From Nicotiana tabacum (taxonomy: Eukaryota > Streptophyta > Magnoliopsida > Solanales > Solanaceae): DNA of 64,000 nucleotides. Position 1 is the first letter of the stretch, and each line of letters begins with the position of its first letter. The stretch is taken from the NCBI RefSeq assembly GCF_000715075.1, contig NC_134088.1, positions 1,798,001 to 1,862,000 on the forward strand. Direction: 5' to 3'. The notes under the pieces were generated by a model. The model was given only the letters and a program-made list of their open reading frames with translations. It was not told the origin of the DNA and ran no database searches. The position numbers and the translations under genes were made by a program. Below are positions 1 to 9,949 of this stretch, in pieces.

Positions 1-366
1 TTGAAAGGGGTATGTAGAGAACGGGTGACCATAAAGCCGGTGGTCCAACTGCCAATGCTTGACAGCAGGGCTGTGCCCTGGAAATATGAAAAAGCAGTGG
101 TGACGTACCAAGGAAAACAGGTGGAAGAAGTCAGTTGTGAAGCGCAAGGGCTGACTCGATCAGGTCGATGTTTTGCTCCGGTGGAGTTAAGAAAAACCAA
201 CCCAGTGGCAACCAAGAAGCCAGTGTCAGAAGAAGAGGCTGAAGAATTCCTGAGGAAGATGAAAGTACAAGACTATTCTGTGATTGAGCAGCTGAGGAAA
301 ACACCTGCCCAGATCTCACTATTGTCATTACTCCTCCATTCCGAGGAACATCGTCGGCCCTGTTAA
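1..366 (+). pseudogene. gag: Ogre copy A gag, C-terminal end (cut by window edge)
   Basis: This is the last 121 codons of Gag from copy A. It differs from 18986-19351 of copy B by one visible change (I/V near base 284). It holds the region after the zinc knuckle, rich in charged residues, that links Gag to protease. The reading frame ends at a TAA at 364-366, just after a one-base frameshift. Protease homology resumes at once in another frame, and the homologous region of the minus-strand element (about 52240-52170) is read in one frame. I therefore take the stop as a lesion and not as the natural end of gag. Confidence 0.85.
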
Positions 367-371
367 AGATA

Positions 372-1469
372 TTGAACGAGGCCCATGTACCCAGTGAGAT
401 TTCTGTAAACCATCTGGAAACCATTGCCAGCAAGATTTTCGAGGTGAACAGGGTAACATTCTCAGATGATGACCTGCCGGTGGAAGGTACGGAGCATAAC
501 AAAGCTCTATACCTAGCTGTCAAATGTGAAAACTTGGTGGTAACTCGAGTATTGGTGGATAATAGCTCAAGCGCCAATATTTGTCCATTATCCACCCTGG
601 ACCAGTTAAAGATTGACCGTGGAAGAATCCGGGAGAATAGCATCTGTGTACGGGGGTTTGACGGAAACGGAACCGCCACTGTGGGGGATGTTGTACTTGA
701 ATTAACCATTGGTCCGGTCCTATTTACCATGGAATTCCAGGTGTTGGACGCCACGGTATCTTACAACTTGCTGTTAGGACGACCTTGGATTCATGCAGCT
801 AAAGCGGTGCCTTCCACCCTACATCAGACAGTGAAGTTCAAGTGGGAAAGACAAGAGGTCGTGTTGCACGGCGAGGATACAACATGCACCATGGGCGGAA
901 CCATTGTGCCTTTCATAGAGACCACTGATGACAAGGGTCCCTGGGTCTACCAGATCCTCGATACAGGGTCGGCCGACAGAATTTCTGAAGGAGAAATCAT
1001 CCCGCACCCTAGGGTGGCTGCCGCAACAGTCATGATGGTATCAGAAATGCTGGGTAATGGGTTTGTGCCGGGAAAAGGCCTGGGAGTTGAACTTCAAGGG
1101 ATAGTCCAACCTGTCTCCCTTCCTAGGAATCTGGAAACTTTCGGGTTGGGGTTCAAACCAACCGCAGCAGACAGGAAGCAAGCGCGAAAAATGAAGAAGA
1201 GGGTCTGGTCTCTGCCTAAACCAGTGCCACGCCTCTCAAAGTCTTTTGTTAAAACTAGTGCCAAGGGGTCAGCGATCCCAAAGATTCGAGGACCTTTGAT
1301 CGGCATAAGTGAAGACCTGAATCAGAGTTTTGAGAGACTATTCGCGGATGTCAGTATGGTGGAAGCTGGAGAGGGTTCCAGCAGAGCAGAGATACAATTT
1401 GTGGGGCCTGAGGCCAAGACCAACAATTGGACAGTTACTCCTCTTCCTGTCCGAGGGGAGTCTTGGTAG
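372..1469 (+). pseudogene. pro: Ogre copy A aspartic protease with G-patch
   Basis: This is a retropepsin-like protease. The active-site region reads VLVDNSSSANIC (residues about 60-71), with the usual D-S/T-G replaced by D-N-S. The LLLGRPWIH motif typical of gypsy proteases follows near residue 133. A G-patch-like segment (GFVPGKGLG, residues about 228-236) lies near the C terminus, as in some retroviral and Tat-clade proteases. The first ATG at 372 is only where the open frame starts; translation should enter from gag, and the one-base deletion near 357 prevents that. The frame stops at 1467-1469, which lies inside the predicted intron. Copy B is identical in protein sequence here. Confidence 0.85.
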
Positions 1470-1646
1470 TAGGCTTTGATTCATGTTGTGTTTGTTTGTT
1501 TGTTTGATTGGATTATTCAAGGGTGTAATCCCAATTTTACTTTCGTTTTGTAAAAGTGTGAACCCTTTTTATTCTGCAAATTTAATAAAGTTCTTTTCCT
1601 TTGTCCCATTTTAATTTTTTGTCTTGTTCTTTTTCTTTCTGAACAG
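1466..1646 (+). other. Predicted pro-RT intron, Ogre copy A
   Basis: A GT donor at 1466 follows ...GAGTCTTG, and a pyrimidine-rich tract (about 1618-1640) ends in an AG acceptor at 1645-1646. Removing 181 nt joins the protease frame to the RT frame in phase 2 and removes the in-frame TAG. A spliced intron at this place is established for Ogre elements. The minus-strand element has an equivalent 184-nt intron at 50949-51132, which supports the call. Confidence 0.8.
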
Positions 1647-2988
1647 TTCTCTTTCTACTGGTTCTAATGACATGGCATGCACAGCGGATCTGCGACCTAG
1701 TCTAATAAATCAATCTGAAACCGACTCAATGATGCAAAAGGTCGTTTGTGACGATGAATCTGAATGTGACGAAGGTGAAGCCTTCGAAGAAATAAACAGA
1801 GAACTGTGCCAATTTGAAGAGAAACCCAAGCCTAACTTAAATGACACCGAGGCTGTGAATCTAGGAGACACTGATAACGTCCAAGAGACCAAAATTAGCA
1901 TCCACATTGAGCCGAAGGTCAGAACAGAATTGATCAAAACTCTCAGGGAATTCAAAGATGTTTTTGCCTGGTCCTATGATGATATGCCTGGATTAAGCAC
2001 CAATTTAGTGGTTCACAAATTGCCCACTGACCCGGCATACCCCCCGGTCAAGCAAAAACTAAGGAAATTTAAAACAGAAATGAGTGTAAAGATCAAAGAA
2101 GAAGTGATTAAGCAATTACAATCGAAGGTCATTCGGGTCACTCGGTATCCCGAGTGGTTGGCCAATGTTGTACCAGTCCCAAAGAAGGATGGAAAAATCA
2201 GGGTATGCGTTGATTACCGCAACCTCAACAAAGCAAGTCCCAAGGACAATTTTCCGCTGCCCAACATTCATATCCTGATCGACAATTGCGCTGGGCGCGA
2301 GATCGGATCCTTTGTGGATTGTTATGCGGGTTATCATCAGATCCTAATGGACGAAGAGGATGCTGAGAAGACAGCGTTTATTACGCCATGGGGAACCTAC
2401 TGCTATCGGGTAATGCCGTTCGGGTTAAAGAACGCTGGGGCAACGTACATGCGAGCAATGACTGCTGTGTTTCATGACATGATACACAAAGAAATAGAGG
2501 TGTACGTCGATGATGTGATCATCAAATCTTGGCGTCAGGAGGACCATGTTGCAGACCTAAGGAGATTTTTCCAAAGACTCCGGAGGTATGATATCAAGCT
2601 TAACCCGGCCAAATGCGCATTCGGGGTCCCATCAGGAAAGTTGCTGGGATTCATCGTCAGTCGACGGGGGATTGAGTTAGACCCATCCAAAATCGAATCC
2701 ATCCAAGATTTGCCACCGCCAAGGAATAAAACAGAGGTAATGAGTTTGCTGGGTAGACTCAATTACATCAGCAGGTTCATCGCTCAACTCACAGCAACTT
2801 GTGAGCCCATATTTCGGTTGCTGAGAAAGGATGCTGCAGTAGGTTGGACAGCAGAGTGTCAGGAGGCCTTCGACCAAATCAAAGGGTATCTGTCTAATCC
2901 ACCCGTATTGGTCCCGCCTAAGCCCGGGAAACCCCTAATCCTTTACCTGACGGTCTTGGAAAATTCATTTGGTTGTGTACTGGGGTAA
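1647..2988 (+). pseudogene. pol: Ogre copy A reverse transcriptase
   Basis: This is a gypsy-type reverse transcriptase. An acidic linker precedes the fingers domain (KKDGKIRVCVDYRNLNKAS), the FVDCYAGYHQI motif, the MPFGLKNAGATYMRAM motif and the catalytic YVDD (about 2501-2512). The thumb and the start of the connection domain follow. The frame is cut by TAA at 2986-2988, just inside the first RNase H domain. The same TAA is present in copy B. The start is set by the predicted splice acceptor. Confidence 0.9.
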
Positions 2989-4944
2989 CATCATGACACA
3001 GGAAGGAAGGAGTAGGCCATCTACTATCTTAGCAAGAAATTCACAGTACATGAGGTCAAGTACACTCAACTCGAGAAAACATGCTGCGCCCTAACTTGGG
3101 TAGCTCAGAAGTTGAAGCACTACCTGTCTTCATACACTACTTATCTCATATCCCGTTTGGACCCGTTGAAGTATATCTTTCAGAAACCTATGCCCACAGG
3201 AAGGTTAGCAAAATGGCAAATTCTGCTCACAGAATTTGATATCATCTACGTGACGAGGACGGCCATGAAAGCCCAGGCACTGGCAGACCATTTGGCAGAG
3301 AATCCCGTTGATGAAAAATACGAGCCCTTAAGAACGTATTTTCCTGACGAAGAGGTGATGCATACGAATGAGTTGGAATTACCCGAGGAACCGGGTTGGA
3401 AGCTTTTCTTCGATGGAGCTGCAAACGCAAAAGGGGTTGGAATAGGGGCAGTACTCATTTCTGAAACAGGACGGCATTATCCTGTTACGGCTCAACTGCG
3501 CTTCTATTGCACCAACAATATGGCCGAATATGAGGCTTGCATTCTGGGTCTGCGCCTGGCTGCCGACATGGATGTCCAAGACGTCTTGGTCTTGGGAGAC
3601 TCGGACCTCTTGATACATCAAATTCAGGGAGAATGGGAAACACGAGATCTAAAACTCGTACCATACCGACAATGCTTGCATGATCTGAGCAAGCAATTTC
3701 GATCGGTAAAGTTCAAACACATCCCGAGAGTTCACAATGAGGTTGCGGATGCCTTAGCCACCTTAGCATCAATGCTGCACCACCCCGACAAAATGTATGT
3801 TGATCCTCTGCACATCCAAGTCCGTGATCAGCACGCCTACTGCAATGCCATAGAAGAAGAAGCGGATGGCGAACCCTGGTTTCATGATATCAAAGAATAC
3901 CTTAGGATGGGGATATATCCAGAACATGCCTCTGGAGACCAAAAAAGAGCCCTTCGGCGTTTGTCGAATGGTTTCTTCCTCAGTGGAGGGGTATTATACA
4001 AAAGAACCCCGGATTTGGGATTGTTGAGATGCATAGATGCCGGGCAGGCAACGACGGTTATGGCAGAAATACATGCTGGAGTTTGTGGGCCACACATGAG
4101 TGGATATGTATTGGCAAGAAAAATCCTTCGAACAGGGTGTTATTGGCTCACCATGGAACACGACTGTATCACTTTCGTGAGGAAATGCCATCAGTGCCAG
4201 ATACATGGAGACTTGATTCACTCTCCGCCAACAGAGTTACATACGATGTCAGCACCCTGGCCGTTTGTAGCATGGGGCATGGATGTCATTGGGCCCATCG
4301 AGCCAGCAGCGTCCAACGGTCATAGGTTCATTCTAGTGACCATTGATTACTTCACCAAATGGGTTGAGGCTAAAACCTTCAAATCAGTAACTAAGAAGGC
4401 AGTGGTGGACTTTGTTCACTCCCATATCATCTATAGATTTGGGATCCCAAAAGTGATCATCACGGATAACGGTGCGAATCTTAATAGCAGCTTGATGAGA
4501 GAGGTATGCCAACAATTTAAGATTACACACCGCAATTCCACCCCATATCGTCCCAAGGCGAATGGAGCAGTCGAAGCAGCCAATAAGAATATCAAGAAGA
4601 TACAGCGAAAAATGGTGGAAGGGTCCAGACAGTGGCACGAGAAATTACCCTTTGCTTTGTTGGGTTACCGCACTACCGTCCGGACTTCCATAGGCACAAC
4701 TCCTTATTTGTTGGTGTATGGAACTGAGGCCGTGATACCAGCGGAGGTCGAAATTCCGTCCCTCCGAATTATCGCTGAAGCCGGAATTGATGATGATGAA
4801 TGGATCAAAGCTCGCTTGGAACAGTTGAGCCTGATAGATGAGAAAAGATTGGCAGCAGTGTGCCATGGTCAGCTGTACCAGAAGAGAATGGCAAGATCGT
4901 ATAATAAAAAGGTGCGCCCCAGGAAGTTTGAAGTAGGGCAGTAG
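2989..4944 (+). pseudogene. pol: Ogre copy A dual RNase H and integrase, with two nonsense changes
   Basis: After the TAA, the gypsy RNase H continues (YYLSKKFT motif near 3024). A second, archaeal-type RNase H follows with catalytic motifs FFDGAAN (3406), AEYEA (3525), GDSDL (3597) and NEVADAL (3736). The integrase has a zinc-binding HHCC region (about 4072-4200) and the catalytic triad D (WGMDVIGP, 4276), D (ITDNGA, 4463) and E (NGAVEA, 4561). Copy A has two stops absent from copy B: TAG at 3013-3015 and TAG at 4942-4944. Both stand where copy B has CAG. Confidence 0.9.
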
Positions 4945-5124
4945 GTATTGAAGAAGATCCTCCCACATCAGGTCGAGGCGAAAGGCAAATTCGCCCCAAA
5001 TTGGCAAGCGCCTTATATCGTGACCAGAGTATTGTCCAACGGTGCTTTGTGTTTGACAGATGTCGAGGGTAGATGTGTCGACATAGCTATCAATTCAGAT
5101 GCAATCAAGAGATATTATGCGTAA
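4945..5124 (+). pseudogene. pol: Ogre copy A integrase C-terminal tail, downstream of a stop
   Basis: This stretch continues the integrase frame after the copy-A-specific TAG at 4942-4944. It encodes the SH3-like C-terminal tail (VLKKILPHQ...KRYYA) that is intact in copy B at 23930-24109. The final TAA lies at 5122-5124. In copy A this tail would be lost, a truncation of about 60 residues. Confidence 0.85.
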
Positions 5125-5391
5125 TTTCTTTAATTACGGCAATTTTTGGTTTATTTGTTTGTATTTGGCATTTGTTGAATAATGAGATGACGGAGGCAAT
5201 TCTTTCTTCTATCCAAACACTTTTAACCCTCGCTTCCCCCTTTGAGCCTTAAGCAAATTCTTTCAATACCCCTCTTTTGGAATCACTAATGGGAAAGATA
5301 CGAAAAAAAAGAAAAAAAAGAAAAGAAAAGAAAAAGAAAAAGAAAAGGAAAAGAAAGAAAAGAAAAATCAAGGAATATAAAACCGTGGGAA

Positions 5392-5427
5392 CTACGTTTG
5401 ACCTGATTCCTCAAAGAGGATACGTAG
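5392..5427 (+). promoter_or_regulatory. ORF-end-type hairpin after integrase (copy A)
   Basis: CTACGT (5392-5397) pairs with ACGTAG (5422-5427), and TCCTC (5408-5412) pairs with GAGGA (5416-5420) across an AAA loop. It lies 270 bp after the pol stop. It belongs to the same family as 9076-9114, 16644-16682 and two sites in the minus-strand element. The copy B equivalent is 24377-24412. Confidence 0.65.
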
Positions 5428-5449
5428 GCGCCTCACGGCTCGGTCATAG

Positions 5450-5517
5450 TATGCATCATAGCAAATATAGGATGCATAATGAACATAGTATGCATCATAG
5501 CAAATATAGGATGCATA
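5450..5517 (+). repeat. Two 39-bp repeats, each an 8-bp-stem hairpin
   Basis: TATGCATC (5450-5457) pairs with GATGCATA (5471-5478). The same pair recurs 39 bp later at 5489-5496 and 5510-5517. A related hairpin, GTGCGT/ACGCAC, follows near 5546-5558. In copy B the repeats lie 18985 bp further on. Confidence 0.8.
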
Positions 5518-5903
5518 ATGTACATAGTGTGCATAATAGGCACAGCGTGCGTAACGCACATAGCACAACATAAGAGTAAAAAAATAAATTCCCCAAGCAA
5601 GAAAACTGGGGCAGAAGTTATGGTTTGATTCCAAAAGTTGTAGCACATCACCCATCAAATTATTTTCATTTTTCATAGCCTTTCTTCAATCCCACACCAA
5701 AACCAACGTCAACATCCAAAAGACCTCCCGATCAATGTTCGAGAGATGCCAAGTCCGGCGAATAAGACCGAGAATAATACACTGATCCCCAGCAAAGAAG
5801 AGGATCGTGAGACTGAGAATGAATTGATAGTCAAAGGAATCTCCAGAAGAGAGGGTCGTATCTACAACGCCCCGATTCATCGAAAGAAATAAAATGAGAG
5901 AGT

Positions 5904-6067
5904 CTCATCGGTGAAAACCTTCGCAGGCACCGAGAGGCGATGTAAGATGAGGGATATGAAATGAGAGAGTCTTATTGGTGAAAACCTTCGCAGGAACCAT
6001 AAGGCGCCGGGAGATGAGAGAAAATAGAGAGTCTCATTAGTGAAAACCCCTCGAAGGGCACTATGAG
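5904..6067 (+). repeat. Three tandem hairpins with covarying stems (copy A)
   Basis: The three units of about 65 bp share the string GTGAAAACC and a following GGCG. Unit 1 pairs CTC+TCGGTG (5904-5913) with CACCGA+GAG (5928-5936). Unit 2 pairs CTTAT+GGT (5971-5979) with ACC+ATAAG (5996-6003). Unit 3 pairs CTCAT+AGTG (6033-6042) with CACT+ATGAG (6059-6067). Each loop has a small inner stem: CCT/AGG in units 1 and 2, CCC/GGG in unit 3. The equivalent in copy B is 24889-25052. Confidence 0.85.
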
Positions 6068-6121
6068 GCGACAAGACGAATCAACAAAAGCTACCACATT
6101 TGCAACAGCATGGACAGTCAC

Positions 6122-6136
6122 TTATCATCCCCAGCA
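6122..6136 (+). other. 15-nt complement of the PBS-leader junction (copy A)
   Basis: TTATCATCCCCAGCA is the exact reverse complement of 13245-13259, which spans the 3' half of the PBS and the first leader bases. Shorter ATCCCCAGC matches recur near 5787, 6545 and 8588. The copy B equivalent is 25107-25121. Confidence 0.75.
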
Positions 6137-6761
6137 AGTCAGACCATCCGGCAAATCGATTGATACAAATAGACTGGGTCGGGAATCTATGGTGCACGTC
6201 ATGATCACGGGGACCAGTTGTGTCCTCCAGATAAGTTCTTTTGTTTGTCTCCTCCCACAAAATATTGGTTCAGAAAGATTTTCTCTTTTCCATATCTTTA
6301 TTTCTTTTCCTAAAATGTGTCTTGAAAGGATTTTTCAAAGCTTACTACCAGAAACCGAAGGGGAATTCATCCCAATGCAGGATAATACAAACAGTCTTAA
6401 GGGCCGGTCCCAGGCAATGCAGTGATTGTGCCCGGAAATTTTTGGAAGAAGTAAGCTCCAAAAGGGAGTGGTTTCGGGAGTTAGAAGCAGACTCCCACAT
6501 CATGTGTTTTAAAAGAAAGCAGAAAAGGGGATAAATTGAAAACCGATCCCCAGCAGGCTAGAGACCCCCAACAGGCAACTTTGCCCGCCAACCAATTATG
6601 GGGACAAAGAGCAAGAAAAGAAAGAGAGAGAAATTGCTCGCCAGAAAGGCACCCTCTACCACCACGATTAAAACTGACCAAATCCTTTTGTCTGTTGCAG
6701 GGGAACAGAGGATTGATGAGGGCAGCAAGATACAACGCCATGGAAGTCACCAAAAAACCGG

Positions 6762-6779
6762 GGCAGAAAATTTTCTGCC
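6762..6779. repeat. 18-bp perfect palindrome upstream of the minisatellite
   Basis: GGCAGAAAATTTTCTGCC is self-complementary. A second partial palindrome, GAAAATTTTC, follows near 6787. It lies about 40 bp before the 41-bp array and is repeated in copy B at about 25747-25764. Confidence 0.8.
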
Positions 6780-6820
6780 GATTGTCGAAAATTTTCTCGG
6801 AAGAACGGGGAAACAATTTC

Positions 6821-8514
6821 AATACATTTAAGTTCTAGGTCGCCCACCAGTATAATGCGGGAATACATTTAAGTTCTAGGTCGCCCACCAGTATAATGCG
6901 GGAATACATTTAAGTTCTAGGTCACCCACCAGTATAATGCGGGAATACATTTAAGTTCTAGGTCGCCCACCAGTATAATGCGGGAATACATTTAAGTTCT
7001 AGGTCGCCCACCAGTATAATGCGGGAATACATTTAAGTTCTAGGTCGCCCACCAGTATAATGCGGGAATACATTTTAAGTTCTAGGTCGCCCACCAGTAT
7101 AATGCGGGAATACATTTTAAGTTCTAGGTCGCCCACCAGTATAATGCGGGAATACATTTTAAGTTCTAGGTCGCCCACCAGTATAATGCGGGAATACTAT
7201 TTAAGTTCTAGGTCACCCACCAGTATAATGCGGGAATACATTTAAGTTCTAGGTCGCCCACCAGTATAATGCGGGAATACATTTAAGTTCTAGGTCGCCC
7301 ACCAGTATAATGCGGGAATACATTTAAGTTCTAGGTCGCCCACCAGTATAATGCGGGAATACATTTAAGTTCTAGGTCGCCCACCAGTATAATGCGGGAA
7401 TACATTTAAGTTCTAGGTCGCCCACCAGTATAATGCGGGAATACATTTAAGTTCTAGGTCGCCCACCAGTATAATGCGGGAATACATTTAAGTTCTAGGT
7501 CGCCCACCAGTATAATGTGGGAATACATTTAAGTTCTAGGTCGCCCACCAGTATAATGCGGGAATACATTTAAGTTCTAGGTCGCCCACCAGTATAATGC
7601 GGGAATACATTTAAGTTCTAGGTCGCCCACCAGTATAATGCGGGAATACATTTAAGTTCTAGGTCGCCCACCAGTATAATGCGGGAATACATTTTAAGTT
7701 CTAGGTCGCCCACCAGTATAATGCGGGAATACATTTAAGTTCTAGGTCGCCCACCAGTATAATGCGGGAATACATTTAAGTTCTAGGTCGCCCACCAGTA
7801 TAATGCGGGAATACATTTAAGTTCTAGGTCGCCCACCAGTATAATGCGGGAATACATTTAAGTTCTCGGTCGCCCACCAGTATAATGCGGGAATACATTT
7901 AAGTTCTAGGTCGCCCACCAGTATAATGCGGGAATACATTTAAGTTCTAGGTCGCCCACCAGTATAATGCGGGAATACATTTAAGTTCTAGGTCGCCCAC
8001 CAGTATAATGCGGGAATACATTTAAGTTCTAGGTCGCCCACCAGTATAATGCGGGAATACATTTTAAGTTCTAGGTCGCCCACCAGTATAATGCGGGAAT
8101 ACATTTAAGTTCTAGGTCGCCCACCAGTATAATGCGGGAATACATTTAAGTTCTAGGTCGCCCACCAGTATAATGCGGGAATACATTTAAGTTCTAGGTC
8201 GCCCACCAGTATAATACGGGAATACATTTAAGTTCTAGGTCGCCCACCAGTATAATGTGGGAATACATTTAAGTTCTAGGTCGCCCACCAGTATAATGCG
8301 GGAATACATTTAAGTTCTAGGTCGCCCACCAGTATAATGCGGGAATACATTTAAGTTCTAGGTCGCCCACCAGTATAATGCGGGAATACATTTAAGTTCT
8401 AGGTCGCCCACCAGTATAATGCGGGAATACATTTAAGTTCTAGGTCGCCCACCAGTATAATGCGGGAATACATTTAAGTTCTAGGTCGCCCACCAGTATA
8501 ATGCGGGAATACAT
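6821..8514 (+). repeat. 41-bp minisatellite, about 41 units (copy A)
   Basis: Head-to-tail units contain AATACATTTAAGTTCTAGGT, then CGCCCACCAGTATAATGCGG and a final G (41 bp). Some units have an extra T (42 bp) and some carry single substitutions (GTGGG, CACCC, TACGGG). The array is 1.69 kb, against 0.87 kb in copy B. It is non-coding; the 61-codon frame inside it is a by-product of 42-bp units. Confidence 0.95.
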
Positions 8515-9075
8515 CTAGCTCGAGATTTTGGAATCAGTAACCCCACCTGAAGACGGAAGGTTACAACAGAGAGCCCCAAGCAGGAAAAACAATAAAATCC
8601 CCAGCGCCAAGAAGCAGAAGGCTACAAAAGCAAGCGCACATTCAAAAGGAAGAAGGAACACGTCTCAGAAGAAGCAGTTTGAGAACGCTATGGCATGCCC
8701 AACATAACAATTCTGATGAAAAGCCATACCACTGAAGAAACCATTGAAAGATTTAAAGAAGAAAGCCATGTTCCCAGCAAATCAAGCAAAGTGATGAGAA
8801 CTGACATTCAGAAAAGGTGAAGGAACAGCATCATCTCCAAGATCACAAAATAAAGGCGTCAGAGGAAAGCGTTAGCCGACAAGAAAGCAAGACAACAAGA
8901 ACAAGTTGGAGATAGATGAGATCTCATACTCTAGCTTAACTTCTTGTTTTTCCTTTCAAGATCAATGTAACAAGGAGATCAGTGAGCGGTAGCATCCTAC
9001 AACAGCATGCAACAGAGCACAACAGCAGCAGGCACTACAGTCACACGGTAGTCCCAGCTGCCAAAATTTCCCGAA

Positions 9076-9114
9076 CTACATTGACCTGATTCCTGTTCAG
9101 CCCAGGATATGTAG
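9076..9114 (+). promoter_or_regulatory. ORF-end-type hairpin near the PPT (copy A)
   Basis: CTACAT (9076-9081) pairs with ATGTAG (9109-9114). Inside it, TCCTG (9091-9095) pairs with CAGGA (9103-9107). The surrounding words GAACTACRTTGACCTGATTC and GGATAYGTAGG match the hairpins at 5392 and 16644. The function is unknown. The copy B equivalent is about 27237-27275. Confidence 0.65.
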
Positions 9115-9233
9115 GAAACCTCTGAAGCAAAGGTTCGGTCAAATCTTTTTCAAAAAATGCTTCACACGGAGTATTCGGACGGGCAAAAATCGCTCGCTTT
9201 ATCTTTGCGCGAAAACCCTTCGTGTCTTCGTGC

Positions 9234-9242
9234 AAAGAGGGG
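9234..9242 (+). other. Polypurine tract before the middle LTR
   Basis: AAAGAGGGG lies four bases upstream of the LTR start TGTAAGC. It is the usual place and composition for priming plus-strand DNA. The copy B equivalent is 27395-27403. Confidence 0.75.
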
Positions 9243-9700
9243 TAGCTGTAAGCACGTGATTTTTGATTCACGGACAATCGCTCCAAAAGAAAATAAAAAT
9301 AGTGGCAAAAGGCTTCGCTGTACAATTTTTCGATCTTTCCGTGACATGTGTTGTTAGTCGTTTGTGAGTCTGTCCATTTTGCATCTAGTCATTATCAAAC
9401 AAAAATACAAAAAATATATATGTGGCGTTAAAAGAAAATTCAAAAAAAAAAATATAAATATATGTGCATCGTCCGTTTTAGGTTGTGATTTAACTTACTT
9501 GGTATGATAATTATGTTGAAATGCCATATTGTTATTTGTTTTAATTTCATTTGTTTTATTAGTTATTTTTTATTTTTATTTTTCTTTAAATTGGAAAACA
9601 AAAGAAAGTTGAAATCAATTTGGGCCCAAAAAAAAAATAAGACAAAAACAGGCCCAAACCAACGATCTGACCCGGTCCAAACCGGCTGCCCAAGCACCTC

Positions 9701-9870
9701 CTGAAACGACGTCGTTTCAGGCAAATCAATCCCAGCCGTTCCAATCAATCCAATCCAACGGTCCAGGATCATTTTCGGCAACCCGTGTTCAAACCCGACC
9801 CAATAACCAATCCGACCCAACCCCTCACTTAAACCAAACGACCTCGTTTAACTACCAAACGACCCCGTCT
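9701..9870 (+). promoter_or_regulatory. 20-bp palindrome and AAACGAC boxes in the U3-like part of the LTR
   Basis: CTGAAACGACGTCGTTTCAG (9701-9720) is a perfect palindrome with a GACGTC core, the type of site bound by plant bZIP proteins. Two related boxes follow: AAACGACCTCGTTT (9836-9849) and AAACGACCCCGTCT (9857-9870). All lie 70-250 bp upstream of the TATA-like sequence at 9942. The terminal LTR has the same set at 27861-27880 and 27996-28030. Binding is inference. Confidence 0.55.
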
Positions 9871-9941
9871 CATTTCTCACCATCAGATCCAAGCCGTTGA
9901 GATCATTTGATCTAACGGCTCAGATCCAATCCCCTACTCCG

Positions 9942-9949
9942 TATATAAA
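9942..9949 (+). promoter_or_regulatory. TATA-like box in the Ogre LTR
   Basis: TATATAAA is preceded by a CCAAT at about 9926 and followed about 80 bp later by a telo-box-like AAACCCTAG (about 10028). This fits a plant pol II promoter with transcription starting near 9975. The terminal LTR has it at 28102-28109. A competing TATA-like site lies at 11325. Confidence 0.5.

Larger units (their letters stand above)
5125..9246 (+). other. Ogre copy A 3' untranslated region
   Basis: This is a 4.1-kb non-coding stretch between integrase and the LTR. It holds an A/G-rich run (about 5297-5370), an ORF-end hairpin (5392-5427), two 39-bp repeats with ATGCAT hairpins (5450-5517), three tandem covarying hairpins (5904-6067), a 15-nt PBS complement (6122-6136), an 18-bp palindrome (6762-6779), a 41-bp minisatellite (6821-8514), a second ORF-end-type hairpin (9076-9114) and the PPT. 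I see no coding potential; the short ORFs are shadows. A long, variable 3' UTR is a known Tat/Ogre trait. Confidence 0.85.

Noticed and set aside
340..372. Programmed -1 frameshift between gag and protease
   Set aside because: No X-XXY-YYZ slippery heptamer in frame, and the related minus-strand element reads gag to protease in one frame; a one-base deletion is simpler.
2986..2988. Stop-codon readthrough signal
   Set aside because: The bases after TAA (CATCAT or CATGAT) do not match the known CARYYA-type context; kept only as a question because another element has a stop at the same codon.
5277..5676. Frames over the A/G-rich run and the 39-bp repeats on both strands
   Set aside because: Low-complexity and repeat translation; hairpin repeats explain the sequence better.
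7060..7245. 61-codon frame of repeated REYILSSRSPTSIM
   Set aside because: It is a translation of consecutive 42-bp minisatellite units and is lost where units are 41 bp.
6821..8514. Regular direct repeats that look like a CRISPR array
   Set aside because: Units are contiguous 41-42 bp with no unique spacers; it is a minisatellite in a plant retrotransposon.
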